Shown here one piece after another: positions 18,586-27,272 of a stretch of DNA of 60,312 nucleotides. A model generated the notes under the pieces. It made no database searches, had not been told where the DNA came from, and was given only the letters and a program-made list of their open reading frames with translations. Position numbers and translations under genes: made by a program. How positions within the stretch are numbered: position 1 is the stretch's first letter; every line of letters starts with the position of its first letter. The stretch comes from Clostridia bacterium (GTDB lineage Bacteria > Bacillota > Clostridia > UBA1381), in contig JAGBHE010000042.1 in NCBI GenBank assembly GCA_017935675.1, forward strand, positions 1 to 60,312, read 5' to 3'.

Positions 18586-21178
18586 CGTAGTCCTTTAAAA
18601 TACCCATATTTTCAAGGTCCTCCCAAAGGAACGCCTTAATCTTATAGTCATCACCGTCCGTAATTGTCGGAACAGTTACCGTACCCTCATATGTATGTTC
18701 TGCATCTACTGCAATGGTAACATCGTCTACAATATCAAAGTCAACCAATGTGTTTCCGTTATACAGTGCAACAATGTAGCAAGGAACAAATCCCGTGCTT
18801 ACTCTGTTGTTCTTTACATACAGCTTTACTGTCATGTCGCCTGCTGCAACTGTACTTGTTTCGGTAACTCCGCTGTAAAGCTCGTAATCGCCTGTCTGGT
18901 ATTCAGGTGACTTAGGTGTTGCAGTTAAGGTTACACCGTTTGAAAGTGTATACTCATTTCCTAAGGTTTTGATTACCAGCTCATTTTCAACATCATTTGT
19001 AAGTCCGTCAATCGTCAGGCTGTCGAGGTCCTGAGCAGTTGCGCGGATAACTAACTCATTGCCCAGCTTTTCATATACCAAAACTTCCTTTGTTCCGCTT
19101 GGAATAGAGTAACTGATAGAAGCTGTTCCGTCGCCAACTGCAGTAACTTTTGCTTCGGTTACATCTCTTGCAGCCGTAGTATTTTCAAAGTCGCCACCCT
19201 CAATTACGTTTTCGCCGTATGTGCCATCTTCATTCTGCTTACAGAAGGTGATATCATCAATCCACATATCCTTTGCAAGCATTCTCGGTATTCTTATAAA
19301 AATATAAGGCCAATCAACATCACCCTGTGTAACAGTAATTGTTTTTGATACCGTAATCCAGTCAAAGGTTTCAGCCTTATATCCAAGATCAGGGAAAGAT
19401 GTTGAACCGTTCTTTATATATGCGTAATACGCTGTATTATATGGCTGCATTACGTTTGCAGCATCCTTCTGGTCATATTCAACAGCCTTAAGCTTTAAGC
19501 TGAGAGTCCATTTTTCGCCAACCTTAATTAACGGATTTGCTGCATCATCATAAAATTTCAGTAACGCATAGCCAACTCCCGATGTATGGTTATTTGATAT
19601 ATGCAGTGATGCATTGCTGCCACCGTAGCCTACTGTTGTATCAACGCTCATTCCGTCTGCCACGTTAAAGTTTGTTCCCGGAGAATCTATGAAAACAGTC
19701 CAGTCACTTCCGCTGATTTTATTTTTGTCACCTGATGAAAAAACCTCTGTATAGCCCGAAAGAATCATAGATGTTGAAGCGTGGTCAGCGAAGTCAAATA
19801 CAACCTTGTAAACCTTTTCGGTATCAACAGCCAGTCCCTCTACAGATGTTTCTACAGCGGTATCTGCATCTGTCGGAAGATTATTTGCGATAAGTGTTAC
19901 ATTCTCTGCATCTGTAATATCGTAAAGTGATACCTTTGACGGAGCTGTTACAGGATTTCTCCAGGTAAGCTTTACAGCAGTTCCGTCTGCTGCACCAGTT
20001 GCGAAGGTCGGTGCTGATGCATAGTAATTTGATTCCTTGATTACTGTAACATCAGTCTTTTCAGACATTACATACTTTGTATCCTTAGACGCGATTTTAA
20101 TGCTTTCCCCTATGTTTTCAAGCTCAACTTCAGTCTGAGAAGGGTCAAGTACAGCTCTTATAACGTCTGTTCCGTCTACAGTTTCGTATATGTATATATT
20201 CTGGCTGCTCTCCGGTGCTGTAATTTCTACGTTTGCAGTAGCTCCTGACAATACTGCTGTAGCTGCAGCTGTACTTGCAGCTGTATAAGTTTCAAAGTCT
20301 CCAATCCACTTCGCACCTTGTATATACTCTGTAGTTCCGCTAAGTATACTCAGATTATCAATCCACAAATCTTTTGCAGGATATTTACCAATCCACAGTT
20401 TTGTATAATGGTCCGTGCCACTGTTTTCTGTTATTGAATAAGAAAATGACTGCCATCCGTCCGTTGTGGTTTCATTGTATGCTCCTGTTATACTTCCGTT
20501 GCTGTAAACTTCAGGGAACTGACCAAGAACTGTACCCGGCTTATATTTATTAGCCTTATAATATCCCTTAAAGGTATCTGCTCCTCCCATTGAGCTACCT
20601 CTATAGAATATCAGCATTGATCCTGATTCCTCCCAGTTGTTTGAGATGTGAAGTGATGCTGTTCCTGCATACTTTTCATCTGTTACAATGCTTATATCTG
20701 ATGCCTTATGCTGGTCAGGTACAAGAACGCTCCACTTTCTCGCCCATGACGAACCGCCAAGCTGCACACCTGTGCTTGTATTTGCAGTATATGCTGCAGC
20801 GTCTGTTGAGAGCATAAGTGATGTTTCGTCATGTCCGTCTGCAAAGGTAAATTCCACCTTATAGTGATGAATTGCCGATGCGTCAAGACCTTCAATAATC
20901 TTTGTAACGCCGGTGTCTGAAGTCGTTGACAGCTCGCTGTCAACAGCAGTTTTCGTTCCGTCTTCCGCTACCGAATAAAGCACAACATCCGAAATCTCTG
21001 CCACAGGGTTACGCCAGGTAAGTGCAACCGCACCGCCGGCAGCCAAATAACTGTTTGCGGTAGGTGCATACGGATAATAGTCACTCTCCGCAGCAGCCAA
21101 AGCTGCCTTTTGCGGCAACGCTGATACTGACATCATCATTGCCATTAAGCCTGCAAGAATTTTTCTTTTCATCTTCAT
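18575..21178 (-). CDS. Secreted repeat protein with Fn3-like and CBM-like domains
   Basis: An 867-residue exported protein (signal peptide to about residue 29, ending KAALAAAES). It contains an internal duplication. Unit 1 (about 33-380) and unit 2 (about 385-730) each have an Fn3-like domain (VALTWRNPVAEISDVVLYSV and VKLTWRNPVTAPSKVSLYDI) followed by a CBM4/9-like jelly roll with SLHISNN and DLWIDN/DMWIDD strands. Each unit ends with an E-V-L/I-Y-E-type strand. The C-terminal 95 residues end KIKAFLWEDLENMG, the same module as in the downstream enzyme. No catalytic motif is visible, so a glycan-binding or scaffolding role is inferred. GGAGGA lies 7 nt before the ATG. Confidence 0.75.
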   Translation of the reverse strand: MKMKRKILAGLMAMMMSVSALPQKAALAAAESDYYPYAPTANSYLAAGGAVALTWRNPVAEISDVVLYSVAEDGTKTAVDSELSTTSDTGVTKIIEGLDASAIHHYKVEFTFADGHDETSLMLSTDAAAYTANTSTGVQLGGSSWARKWSVLVPDQHKASDISIVTDEKYAGTASLHISNNWEESGSMLIFYRGSSMGGADTFKGYYKANKYKPGTVLGQFPEVYSNGSITGAYNETTTDGWQSFSYSITENSGTDHYTKLWIGKYPAKDLWIDNLSILSGTTEYIQGAKWIGDFETYTAASTAAATAVLSGATANVEITAPESSQNIYIYETVDGTDVIRAVLDPSQTEVELENIGESIKIASKDTKYVMSEKTDVTVIKESNYYASAPTFATGAADGTAVKLTWRNPVTAPSKVSLYDITDAENVTLIANNLPTDADTAVETSVEGLAVDTEKVYKVVFDFADHASTSMILSGYTEVFSSGDKNKISGSDWTVFIDSPGTNFNVADGMSVDTTVGYGGSNASLHISNNHTSGVGYALLKFYDDAANPLIKVGEKWTLSLKLKAVEYDQKDAANVMQPYNTAYYAYIKNGSTSFPDLGYKAETFDWITVSKTITVTQGDVDWPYIFIRIPRMLAKDMWIDDITFCKQNEDGTYGENVIEGGDFENTTAARDVTEAKVTAVGDGTASISYSIPSGTKEVLVYEKLGNELVIRATAQDLDSLTIDGLTNDVENELVIKTLGNEYTLSNGVTLTATPKSPEYQTGDYELYSGVTETSTVAAGDMTVKLYVKNNRVSTGFVPCYIVALYNGNTLVDFDIVDDVTIAVDAEHTYEGTVTVPTITDGDDYKIKAFLWEDLENMGILKDYGEF

Positions 21179-21190
21179 TTTTTATTCCTC

Positions 21191-23770
21191 CTAAACATTT
21201 TTTATAATAACTACGTCATTCGCAGCTGATGCATGAACTTTCATGAACAGGTAATCACCCGGTTCGATATCGCTAAAGGTTCCGCTGTAGGATTCATTCG
21301 TATTTGCGTCAAAAACACTGTAGGAAGCACCCGATAATACCTTTATGCTTTGCAGACGTGTACCGAAATCAAAGGTATAATCAAGAAGAACAAGATTGTT
21401 TTCCTTATCCGTCTTCCTGCAGGTAGCAGCAGTGTATCTGCTTGCTACGTCATACGAATTAAGCTCGGTCCACTGTGAGAAGCTTGTCAGCTTCGTAATA
21501 TTTTCATAGGTTGTATGCGGCGGCTTTCCTTGCGATATTGTATACAGCCTTTTAAGCTCTATAATCTTTCCGTCGCCGCGGAATGCCGCAAGCAATATAT
21601 CTCCGCGTTCCAATGAGCTTATAGGATATGATGCTTCGCTGTCATAATAATCGGCAATACTCGTAAGAGTATCCGCAATAGGAACGCTGAAATTGCTATA
21701 GCTTCCGATTTTTCCGCAAATTTTAGTTTCCGCCTCGTCATCACTGTTCAGCTCCTGAACAAGCTTGTCAACAATAATAAGCGTGTTGGACTTCTTGGAT
21801 AGATTCATAACAAACAGCTCGCTCATACTGAACTCGTCCAAATTATACGCCGAGAAGGTGTATTCCGCATCGGTTGAGAAATCAGACGTTGAGGCAAGGA
21901 AGTATTCCGCCGCCTGTGCATTATCCTCGTCCTCCGGAATTACAAATATCTTCGGTGTGCCCTTTAAGAACACCTGACTGTCAAAGCATTTTCCGTTAAT
22001 TCTCCACTTGTACGTCATCTGCGGAGCTTTTGAAAAGCCGTCATATGCCGTTTGGGCGGTTTCCTTGGCAGTGTATATCTTTTTAAGCTCTCCGTCCGAA
22101 TTCAGGCTGTAGCACAAAAGCTGTCTGGAGACTGTTCCTCCCGGGCAAAGCTCATCATAAACCTCGTTGCGTTTTTTGGATACGTTATTGTACCTCATTT
22201 TTTCCGCGAAATAGTATTTCTTAAAAACACCGTCCTCGGTAAAAATCTCGGCAAAAACTGTTTCCTCTTCTTCGTTATAGCGAAGCTTTGTAATCCAGCC
22301 ATACTGATTGCTGCTTAAAATATCCCCGTACACAGCCGCAACTCTGCCGTCACTTGCAATGTAGTAAGTAAATTCGTCAAGAGTAGACGGCTTTCTTGCA
22401 AGCTTATCGGACTTTTCCAAAGCTGTGATAAAGGCTTTAGACAGAGTATACACTTTTCCGTTTAACGTAACCTCTCCGTCATCTGCCAAATACTCATCAG
22501 CAGAAGCCGTTATCTGCACATCCGAAACATCTGCCTTAATTACATGAGGGTCAGCCTCGCGGCTTTTTGCAACACGCAGTATATCCCATTCCTTTATGTC
22601 GGTAAAGTCAATCTGCTCTCCGTTTTTTGTTATCTCGATACATCTTTGCGGCTCGGAAAAATCAAAGCTTATACTCTCCAAGGCTCCACCATAGGTATAC
22701 TTGTTAGTAATAGTTTTATCGGAGTTTCTTACAACATCAACAAGAATATATTCATACGATGTTATTTTCACAATATCATACGTTTTATCATTGTTATTAT
22801 CCACAAGCTCAATATGTCCGTCCTTTGGAATGAGAATATCACTTGTGTAGCTTATCAATACAACTCCGTTATAAATAAACTTCGCCGCACGGCTGACATT
22901 AACGCTCTTTTTTCTGTCATTCTCGCCGTAAACCAATCTGCTGTTATTATTTTCCCACCTCATCAACTGCTCGGATTGAATTGTAAGGAATTTATTCTTA
23001 TTCAGCTTAGGCTCTGCATAAATAATCGTTTCGTCATTGTTTATCGATACCCTCACAAATGCGGTTATATTTACGCCGAACAAATCGGTTAAATCAATCT
23101 CGGAGGAGTATACGGTATCCTCAATCCTCACGTCGTTTTTCAAAAGAGAGCCCTTATCATACATTGAGGTATTCCGAGTTTCATTTACCATGCCCTCAAC
23201 TATGTGAATATCGCGGTATCGCGTAAGGAGTGTTGTATCCTCATCCTTGGTGTACCTTGCCTTGGTGTCGGCATATTCGGTTATCACATAAAGCGGTGCG
23301 GTATTCATATTGAGTATTAGCTTCATGGCATTTTCGCAGGAGATAAATTGTGAGCCTTTATTTGAAATCTTTTCGGTAAGCTCATCAAAATCGAGCATCT
23401 CCCTTGCAATGCCACTGTCACCGTATACCGCTGCCTCAAGAACTGACCTTGCCATCTCCACCGCAGCATCATATTTTATGAAACTTCCGAATTTTTCGGT
23501 ACCGGAAGTTATTCCCTTTTCCGCTGCAATTCCGGTTGCCTCCTCATTGAACTGTGCAAAATTATAACCAAGCGAGTTTACAAGAAGTACAAGAAAATCC
23601 TCAACGTAAATTCCTTCTTCTATGTTAAAATCCTCATCAAAATTTACAATTCCCAACGTTTTCAGGATTTCATATTCACGTATGTCCTGCTTCTCGGCAG
23701 AAACCGAAAAAGCAGCTGTATTCATAATACATATAAGGGTAATAAGCAGTGCTAAAATTCGTTTTTTCAT
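21191..23770 (-). CDS. Secreted surface protein with degenerate SLH-like N-terminus
   Basis: About 859 residues with a signal peptide (MKKRILALLITLICIMNTA...). The first 150 residues look like worn SLH repeats (YEILKTLGIVNFDEDFN, VEDFLVLLVNSLGY, AAEKGITSG, YDAAVEMARSVLE) without the usual TRAE/FRPD core. The remainder is beta-rich. A stretch at about 390-495 (DIKEWDILRVAKS to YIASDGRVAAVYG) resembles a module in the SLH protein at 34432. No enzyme motif was recognised. The TTG at 23773 precedes the ATG (23770), and GGAGGT lies upstream of both. It sits between the SLH protein and the CBM-repeat gene in the same run, so a cell-surface or glycan-handling role is inferred only. Confidence 0.7.
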   Translation of the reverse strand: MKKRILALLITLICIMNTAAFSVSAEKQDIREYEILKTLGIVNFDEDFNIEEGIYVEDFLVLLVNSLGYNFAQFNEEATGIAAEKGITSGTEKFGSFIKYDAAVEMARSVLEAAVYGDSGIAREMLDFDELTEKISNKGSQFISCENAMKLILNMNTAPLYVITEYADTKARYTKDEDTTLLTRYRDIHIVEGMVNETRNTSMYDKGSLLKNDVRIEDTVYSSEIDLTDLFGVNITAFVRVSINNDETIIYAEPKLNKNKFLTIQSEQLMRWENNNSRLVYGENDRKKSVNVSRAAKFIYNGVVLISYTSDILIPKDGHIELVDNNNDKTYDIVKITSYEYILVDVVRNSDKTITNKYTYGGALESISFDFSEPQRCIEITKNGEQIDFTDIKEWDILRVAKSREADPHVIKADVSDVQITASADEYLADDGEVTLNGKVYTLSKAFITALEKSDKLARKPSTLDEFTYYIASDGRVAAVYGDILSSNQYGWITKLRYNEEEETVFAEIFTEDGVFKKYYFAEKMRYNNVSKKRNEVYDELCPGGTVSRQLLCYSLNSDGELKKIYTAKETAQTAYDGFSKAPQMTYKWRINGKCFDSQVFLKGTPKIFVIPEDEDNAQAAEYFLASTSDFSTDAEYTFSAYNLDEFSMSELFVMNLSKKSNTLIIVDKLVQELNSDDEAETKICGKIGSYSNFSVPIADTLTSIADYYDSEASYPISSLERGDILLAAFRGDGKIIELKRLYTISQGKPPHTTYENITKLTSFSQWTELNSYDVASRYTAATCRKTDKENNLVLLDYTFDFGTRLQSIKVLSGASYSVFDANTNESYSGTFSDIEPGDYLFMKVHASAANDVVIIKNV

Positions 23771-23784
23771 CAAATTATTACCTC

Positions 23785-25407
23785 CTACTTAACTAATGCA
23801 TCATACAGAACCTTTGCCGCCTGTGCTCTGGCAGCCCTATCTAAAGGTGCAAAGCTTCCGTCTCCCATACCGTTAATCAGTCCGGCGGTATAAAGCTTCT
23901 TTACAGAAGATCGGGCATATTCGGAAATTATTTCACCGTCAGCAAATTCCTCATATTCCTTTACTTCAGCAGGTGTTTTTCCGATAAATTCCATACAGCG
24001 GCTCACTATTACAGCCATATCCTGACGTGTAACAGGCAGCCCTACGCCGAAGCTTCTCTCATCAACGCCGCTGATAATGCCATTCTCAACAGCTGATGCT
24101 ACGTATATGTAATACCATTTATCTTCGGTCACATCGTCAAAATCACATTCAGCCCCATCATTTACTGCTCCTATGGCACACACCGCCATTTTTACAAATT
24201 CCTCGCGTGTTACAGTATTTGCCGGACGGAAGGTTTTATCCTCATAGCCTGAAACTATCTTATTTTCCACAAGATTTAAAATTGCCTCATTGGCCCAGCT
24301 GTAATCTGCAATGTCGGTAAACGGTGCACTATTTTGTGTCTGTACCGCAGGTGCATTAACAGAAGGAAGGACCACCGAAGCAGAACTACTGCTACCTCCG
24401 CCGCCTCCGTTGCCGCTGTCCTTATTCTTTAAGCCGGCAGTTACATCTTTAACTGCATCATTAAATATGCTGCAGATTTTTGCCTTCGTTTTTGCATTTC
24501 CGAGGCTGAGTACCATTTTATCGTATACTTTTACCTTATTTGTTTCAGACAAATCACTGAAATCATCGTACCTTTCCGCACTTGTTATTCCTATCGCATC
24601 GCCGTATTTAAAAATCAGTCCTCCGATTTCGGTACTGTTCGCAGTATTTACAAGATGCAGAATTTTTGCATTTTTATAAGCTGTATCAAAGCTTTCGTTA
24701 TCGGTCACGGCAGTTTCAAATACCGAGACAATCCATGCTCTTGCTTCTTCATCTGCAATCTCGCTGTAGCTTTGTCCGTCAAACTCCGGATTATAAAGCT
24801 CTAACGCCTTTGCCGCATTTCCGCCGGCAGCAGAATAAATTCCCAGTGCCTTATTGAATGCATTCACGTTTTCTTCCTTGCCTGTTCCGCTTTTGATTGC
24901 AAGGAAATTGTTATGTACCGCCGTCAGGTCATCCTGATTTGTGATGCCTTCATAAACAGTCATATCTATTCCCATTACCGATGCTGCAAACCTGTTTCCG
25001 CTTTCCTCGGAAAGCACACTCTGAACACCAGCGGCATCAGCTGCCGCATCAAGCAGCACAACCAGACCGTCAAAATCCGCAAATTCAAAATTCTTGCTCT
25101 TTGCACTGTTTTCTTCAAGACAGTAGCCTACAGTATAGCTGCCGGATGCAAGCGAAGCAGGCACTGTAAAGATGAAGCTTGCCTTTCCGTCTGCATCTGT
25201 TTCCAGCTCATCAAAAAAGGCATACTCATTTGTTGTGCTGTTTTTAACCTTAATTGCCACCTCTTTTTTGGGAGCAGCCGCAATTTTAATCTCAACAACT
25301 CTGCTACCCTTTACCTCAATGCTCTCAACAGATATATCTTGAGCAAATGCAGCAGTTCCCAAAAGAGTCACCACTGCCAGATTAAATGCCATTATTTTCT
25401 TCTTCAT
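23785..25407 (-). CDS. SLH-domain surface protein (C-terminal SLH repeats)
   Basis: About 540 residues. A signal peptide (to about 23) is followed by a beta Ig-like domain (25-110), a mostly helical middle (115-330), a Gly/Ser linker (GNGGGGGSSSSAS, about 337-350) and three SLH repeats. The repeats show NLVENKIVSGYEDKTFRPAN with TREEFVKM, a second with DEDSFGVG-like wear (VDERSFGVGLPVTRQDM), and a third with GLINGMGDGSFAPLDRAARA. SLH domains anchor proteins to pyruvylated secondary cell-wall polymer. It lies 13 bp after the second permease gene and is co-oriented, so it is probably the surface anchor or capture protein of this transport and degradation locus. Confidence 0.88.
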   Translation of the reverse strand: MKKKIMAFNLAVVTLLGTAAFAQDISVESIEVKGSRVVEIKIAAAPKKEVAIKVKNSTTNEYAFFDELETDADGKASFIFTVPASLASGSYTVGYCLEENSAKSKNFEFADFDGLVVLLDAAADAAGVQSVLSEESGNRFAASVMGIDMTVYEGITNQDDLTAVHNNFLAIKSGTGKEENVNAFNKALGIYSAAGGNAAKALELYNPEFDGQSYSEIADEEARAWIVSVFETAVTDNESFDTAYKNAKILHLVNTANSTEIGGLIFKYGDAIGITSAERYDDFSDLSETNKVKVYDKMVLSLGNAKTKAKICSIFNDAVKDVTAGLKNKDSGNGGGGGSSSSASVVLPSVNAPAVQTQNSAPFTDIADYSWANEAILNLVENKIVSGYEDKTFRPANTVTREEFVKMAVCAIGAVNDGAECDFDDVTEDKWYYIYVASAVENGIISGVDERSFGVGLPVTRQDMAVIVSRCMEFIGKTPAEVKEYEEFADGEIISEYARSSVKKLYTAGLINGMGDGSFAPLDRAARAQAAKVLYDALVK

Positions 25408-25422
25408 CACACCAGTCCTTTC

Positions 25423-26313
25423 TCAACCCTTTATCCCGCCAAGATTCATTCCTCCCATGATATGCTTTTGCAGGAAGGCATAAACTATAACAGGCGGAAC
25501 GATTGCCAGTGTCAGCATTACCATATACACATCAACAGAATAGTTGCCTGCCTTATTCTGGAACAGGAATATGGAAACTGTATAAAGCTTCTTATTGTTA
25601 AGCACCAGGTAGGGCCACAGAAAATCTCCCCATGAGTTGTTAAATATAAATATTGCTACCGTCATAATTACCGGTATACTGAGCGGTACCACAATTTTGA
25701 AAAATATTCCAACATTGCTGCAGCCGTCAATTCTTGCCGCCTCGATATACGAAAGCGGAATAGAGTCAAAAAAGCTCTTAAACATCAATATGTGAAAGCA
25801 GCTTGCTGCAGCCATAAGCCACATAGGCCAGAAGGTTCCAAGCATATTAAAATGCATATACGGGAAGTCACATATTGTCAGATATAGCGGTACCATACCT
25901 ATCGTATTCGGCATCATCATGATGAACAAAATCATCATAAATACTGCCTTGCTGCCCTTGGGCTTAAGTCTTGACAGTACATATCCGGCAAGACCGTTTA
26001 AAACCACACCTGATACAATACTTCCCAGTGCCACAAAAAGAGTATTACGGTAATACAGTATGTAGTCGAACTTTTTCCATACCTCCACCAGCTTTTCCGG
26101 GTGAAAGGATTGAGGTATAATTGTCGGAGGGACAAGGAAAAACTCATCCAGGTCCTTAAAGCCTGACACCAAAATCCACAGCGGCGGTGCAAATGTGCAT
26201 ATCGAAACAACAATAAGTACCGCAAACATTACCCAATAAATAATCTGTCCCCTTGTCTGTTTCAGCTCAACCTGAGTAATGAAGCCGGTTTCCTTCTTTT
26301 CAAATCTTTTCAT
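25423..26313 (-). CDS. Carbohydrate ABC transporter permease, MalG/LplC type
   Basis: About 296 residues with six membrane segments. The EAA cytoplasmic loop is visible as SYIEAARIDGCSNVGIFFKIVVPLS, which contacts the ATPase. Family: CUT1 inner-membrane subunit (MalG/YesQ/LplC-like). It follows the other permease by 12 bp, and the ATG at 26313 (AGGAGG upstream) is preferred to the TTG before it. The locus has no ATPase gene; in Firmicutes such transporters commonly share an MsmX-type ATPase encoded elsewhere. Confidence 0.92.
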   Translation of the reverse strand: MKRFEKKETGFITQVELKQTRGQIIYWVMFAVLIVVSICTFAPPLWILVSGFKDLDEFFLVPPTIIPQSFHPEKLVEVWKKFDYILYYRNTLFVALGSIVSGVVLNGLAGYVLSRLKPKGSKAVFMMILFIMMMPNTIGMVPLYLTICDFPYMHFNMLGTFWPMWLMAAASCFHILMFKSFFDSIPLSYIEAARIDGCSNVGIFFKIVVPLSIPVIMTVAIFIFNNSWGDFLWPYLVLNNKKLYTVSIFLFQNKAGNYSVDVYMVMLTLAIVPPVIVYAFLQKHIMGGMNLGGIKG

Positions 26314-26325
26314 CAAAACCCCTCC

Positions 26326-27249
26326 TTAATCAGTCTGAACCTTATTCTGCACAGCAAAGTAAAACACCGTGAAAATAACCAGCAGGAAAAAGGTTATTAC
26401 TCCAATAGAAAGGGACGTTGCTGCATTAAAGTCAATAAACGCCGTTTTATATGCCCACAGTGCAATGCTCATAGAGGCTCCGTTCGGTCCTCCGTCTGTC
26501 ATTGTCATAGGCTCTGCCATAATCTGGAATATTCCGATAATCTGTCTTACTGCATTAAGCAGAATAATACCTGAAAGATGCGGAATAGCAATAGTTCTTA
26601 TTCGTCTTAAAAATCCCGCTCCATCAATAACAGTTGCTTCATAAAGTTCCTGGTTTACTCCCTGCAGAGAAGCAAGATAAATTATAACTGAGCCACCGCT
26701 GCCCTTCCATGTGCAGGTTATCATAATAAGCGGTATCGTAAACTTATCATTCTGCAGCCATTCAAATGGCTCAATTCCAAAATGAGCAAGCAGGGTGTTT
26801 AACAAACCGCTCTCATTCGGAAGATACATATAAAACCACAGCATTGTAGCAGCAACCATCGGCACTATACATGGAAAATATGTACTGAACTTGAACCAGC
26901 CCTTTAAATGAACCATTTCATTCATCATAATCGCCAGAATAATCGGCGGTACAAATCCTATAATGAAGGACCAAAGAACATACTGCACCGTGTTCCATAA
27001 AACTCTTGGAAACTGCGTATCTGCTAAAATTCTCGTATAATTTTCCAGTCCCACAAACTCCTTTATAGTGAAGCCCTGCATCTCATGGAGTGAATACCAT
27101 GCTCCGACAATTATAGGTCTTAAAACAAAGAAGTAAAGTATCAGGAGAGTGGGTAAAATTAATACCCACGCTCCCATATCACGGATTATAGTCCCTATTG
27201 TTTTATTTCTTTTTGACAAAGCTGCCGTTTGATTATTATGTAATTTCAT
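26326..27249 (-). CDS. Carbohydrate ABC transporter permease, MalF/LplB type
   Basis: About 307 residues with six membrane segments. The EAA loop is LYEATVIDGAGFLRRIRTIAIPHL and the periplasmic-side sequence MTDGGPNGASM is typical of CUT1 subunits of the LplB/YesP type. The ATG at 27249 has a GGGA site about 11 nt upstream; an in-frame TTG at 27255 is an alternative. It forms the transport trio with the solute-binding lipoprotein upstream (23 bp gap) and the second permease downstream. Substrate is inferred to be rhamnogalacturonan-type oligosaccharide. Confidence 0.92.
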   Translation of the reverse strand: MKLHNNQTAALSKRNKTIGTIIRDMGAWVLILPTLLILYFFVLRPIIVGAWYSLHEMQGFTIKEFVGLENYTRILADTQFPRVLWNTVQYVLWSFIIGFVPPIILAIMMNEMVHLKGWFKFSTYFPCIVPMVAATMLWFYMYLPNESGLLNTLLAHFGIEPFEWLQNDKFTIPLIMITCTWKGSGGSVIIYLASLQGVNQELYEATVIDGAGFLRRIRTIAIPHLSGIILLNAVRQIIGIFQIMAEPMTMTDGGPNGASMSIALWAYKTAFIDFNAATSLSIGVITFFLLVIFTVFYFAVQNKVQTD

Positions 27250-27272
27250 TGTCAAATACTTCCCTTCGAGTA

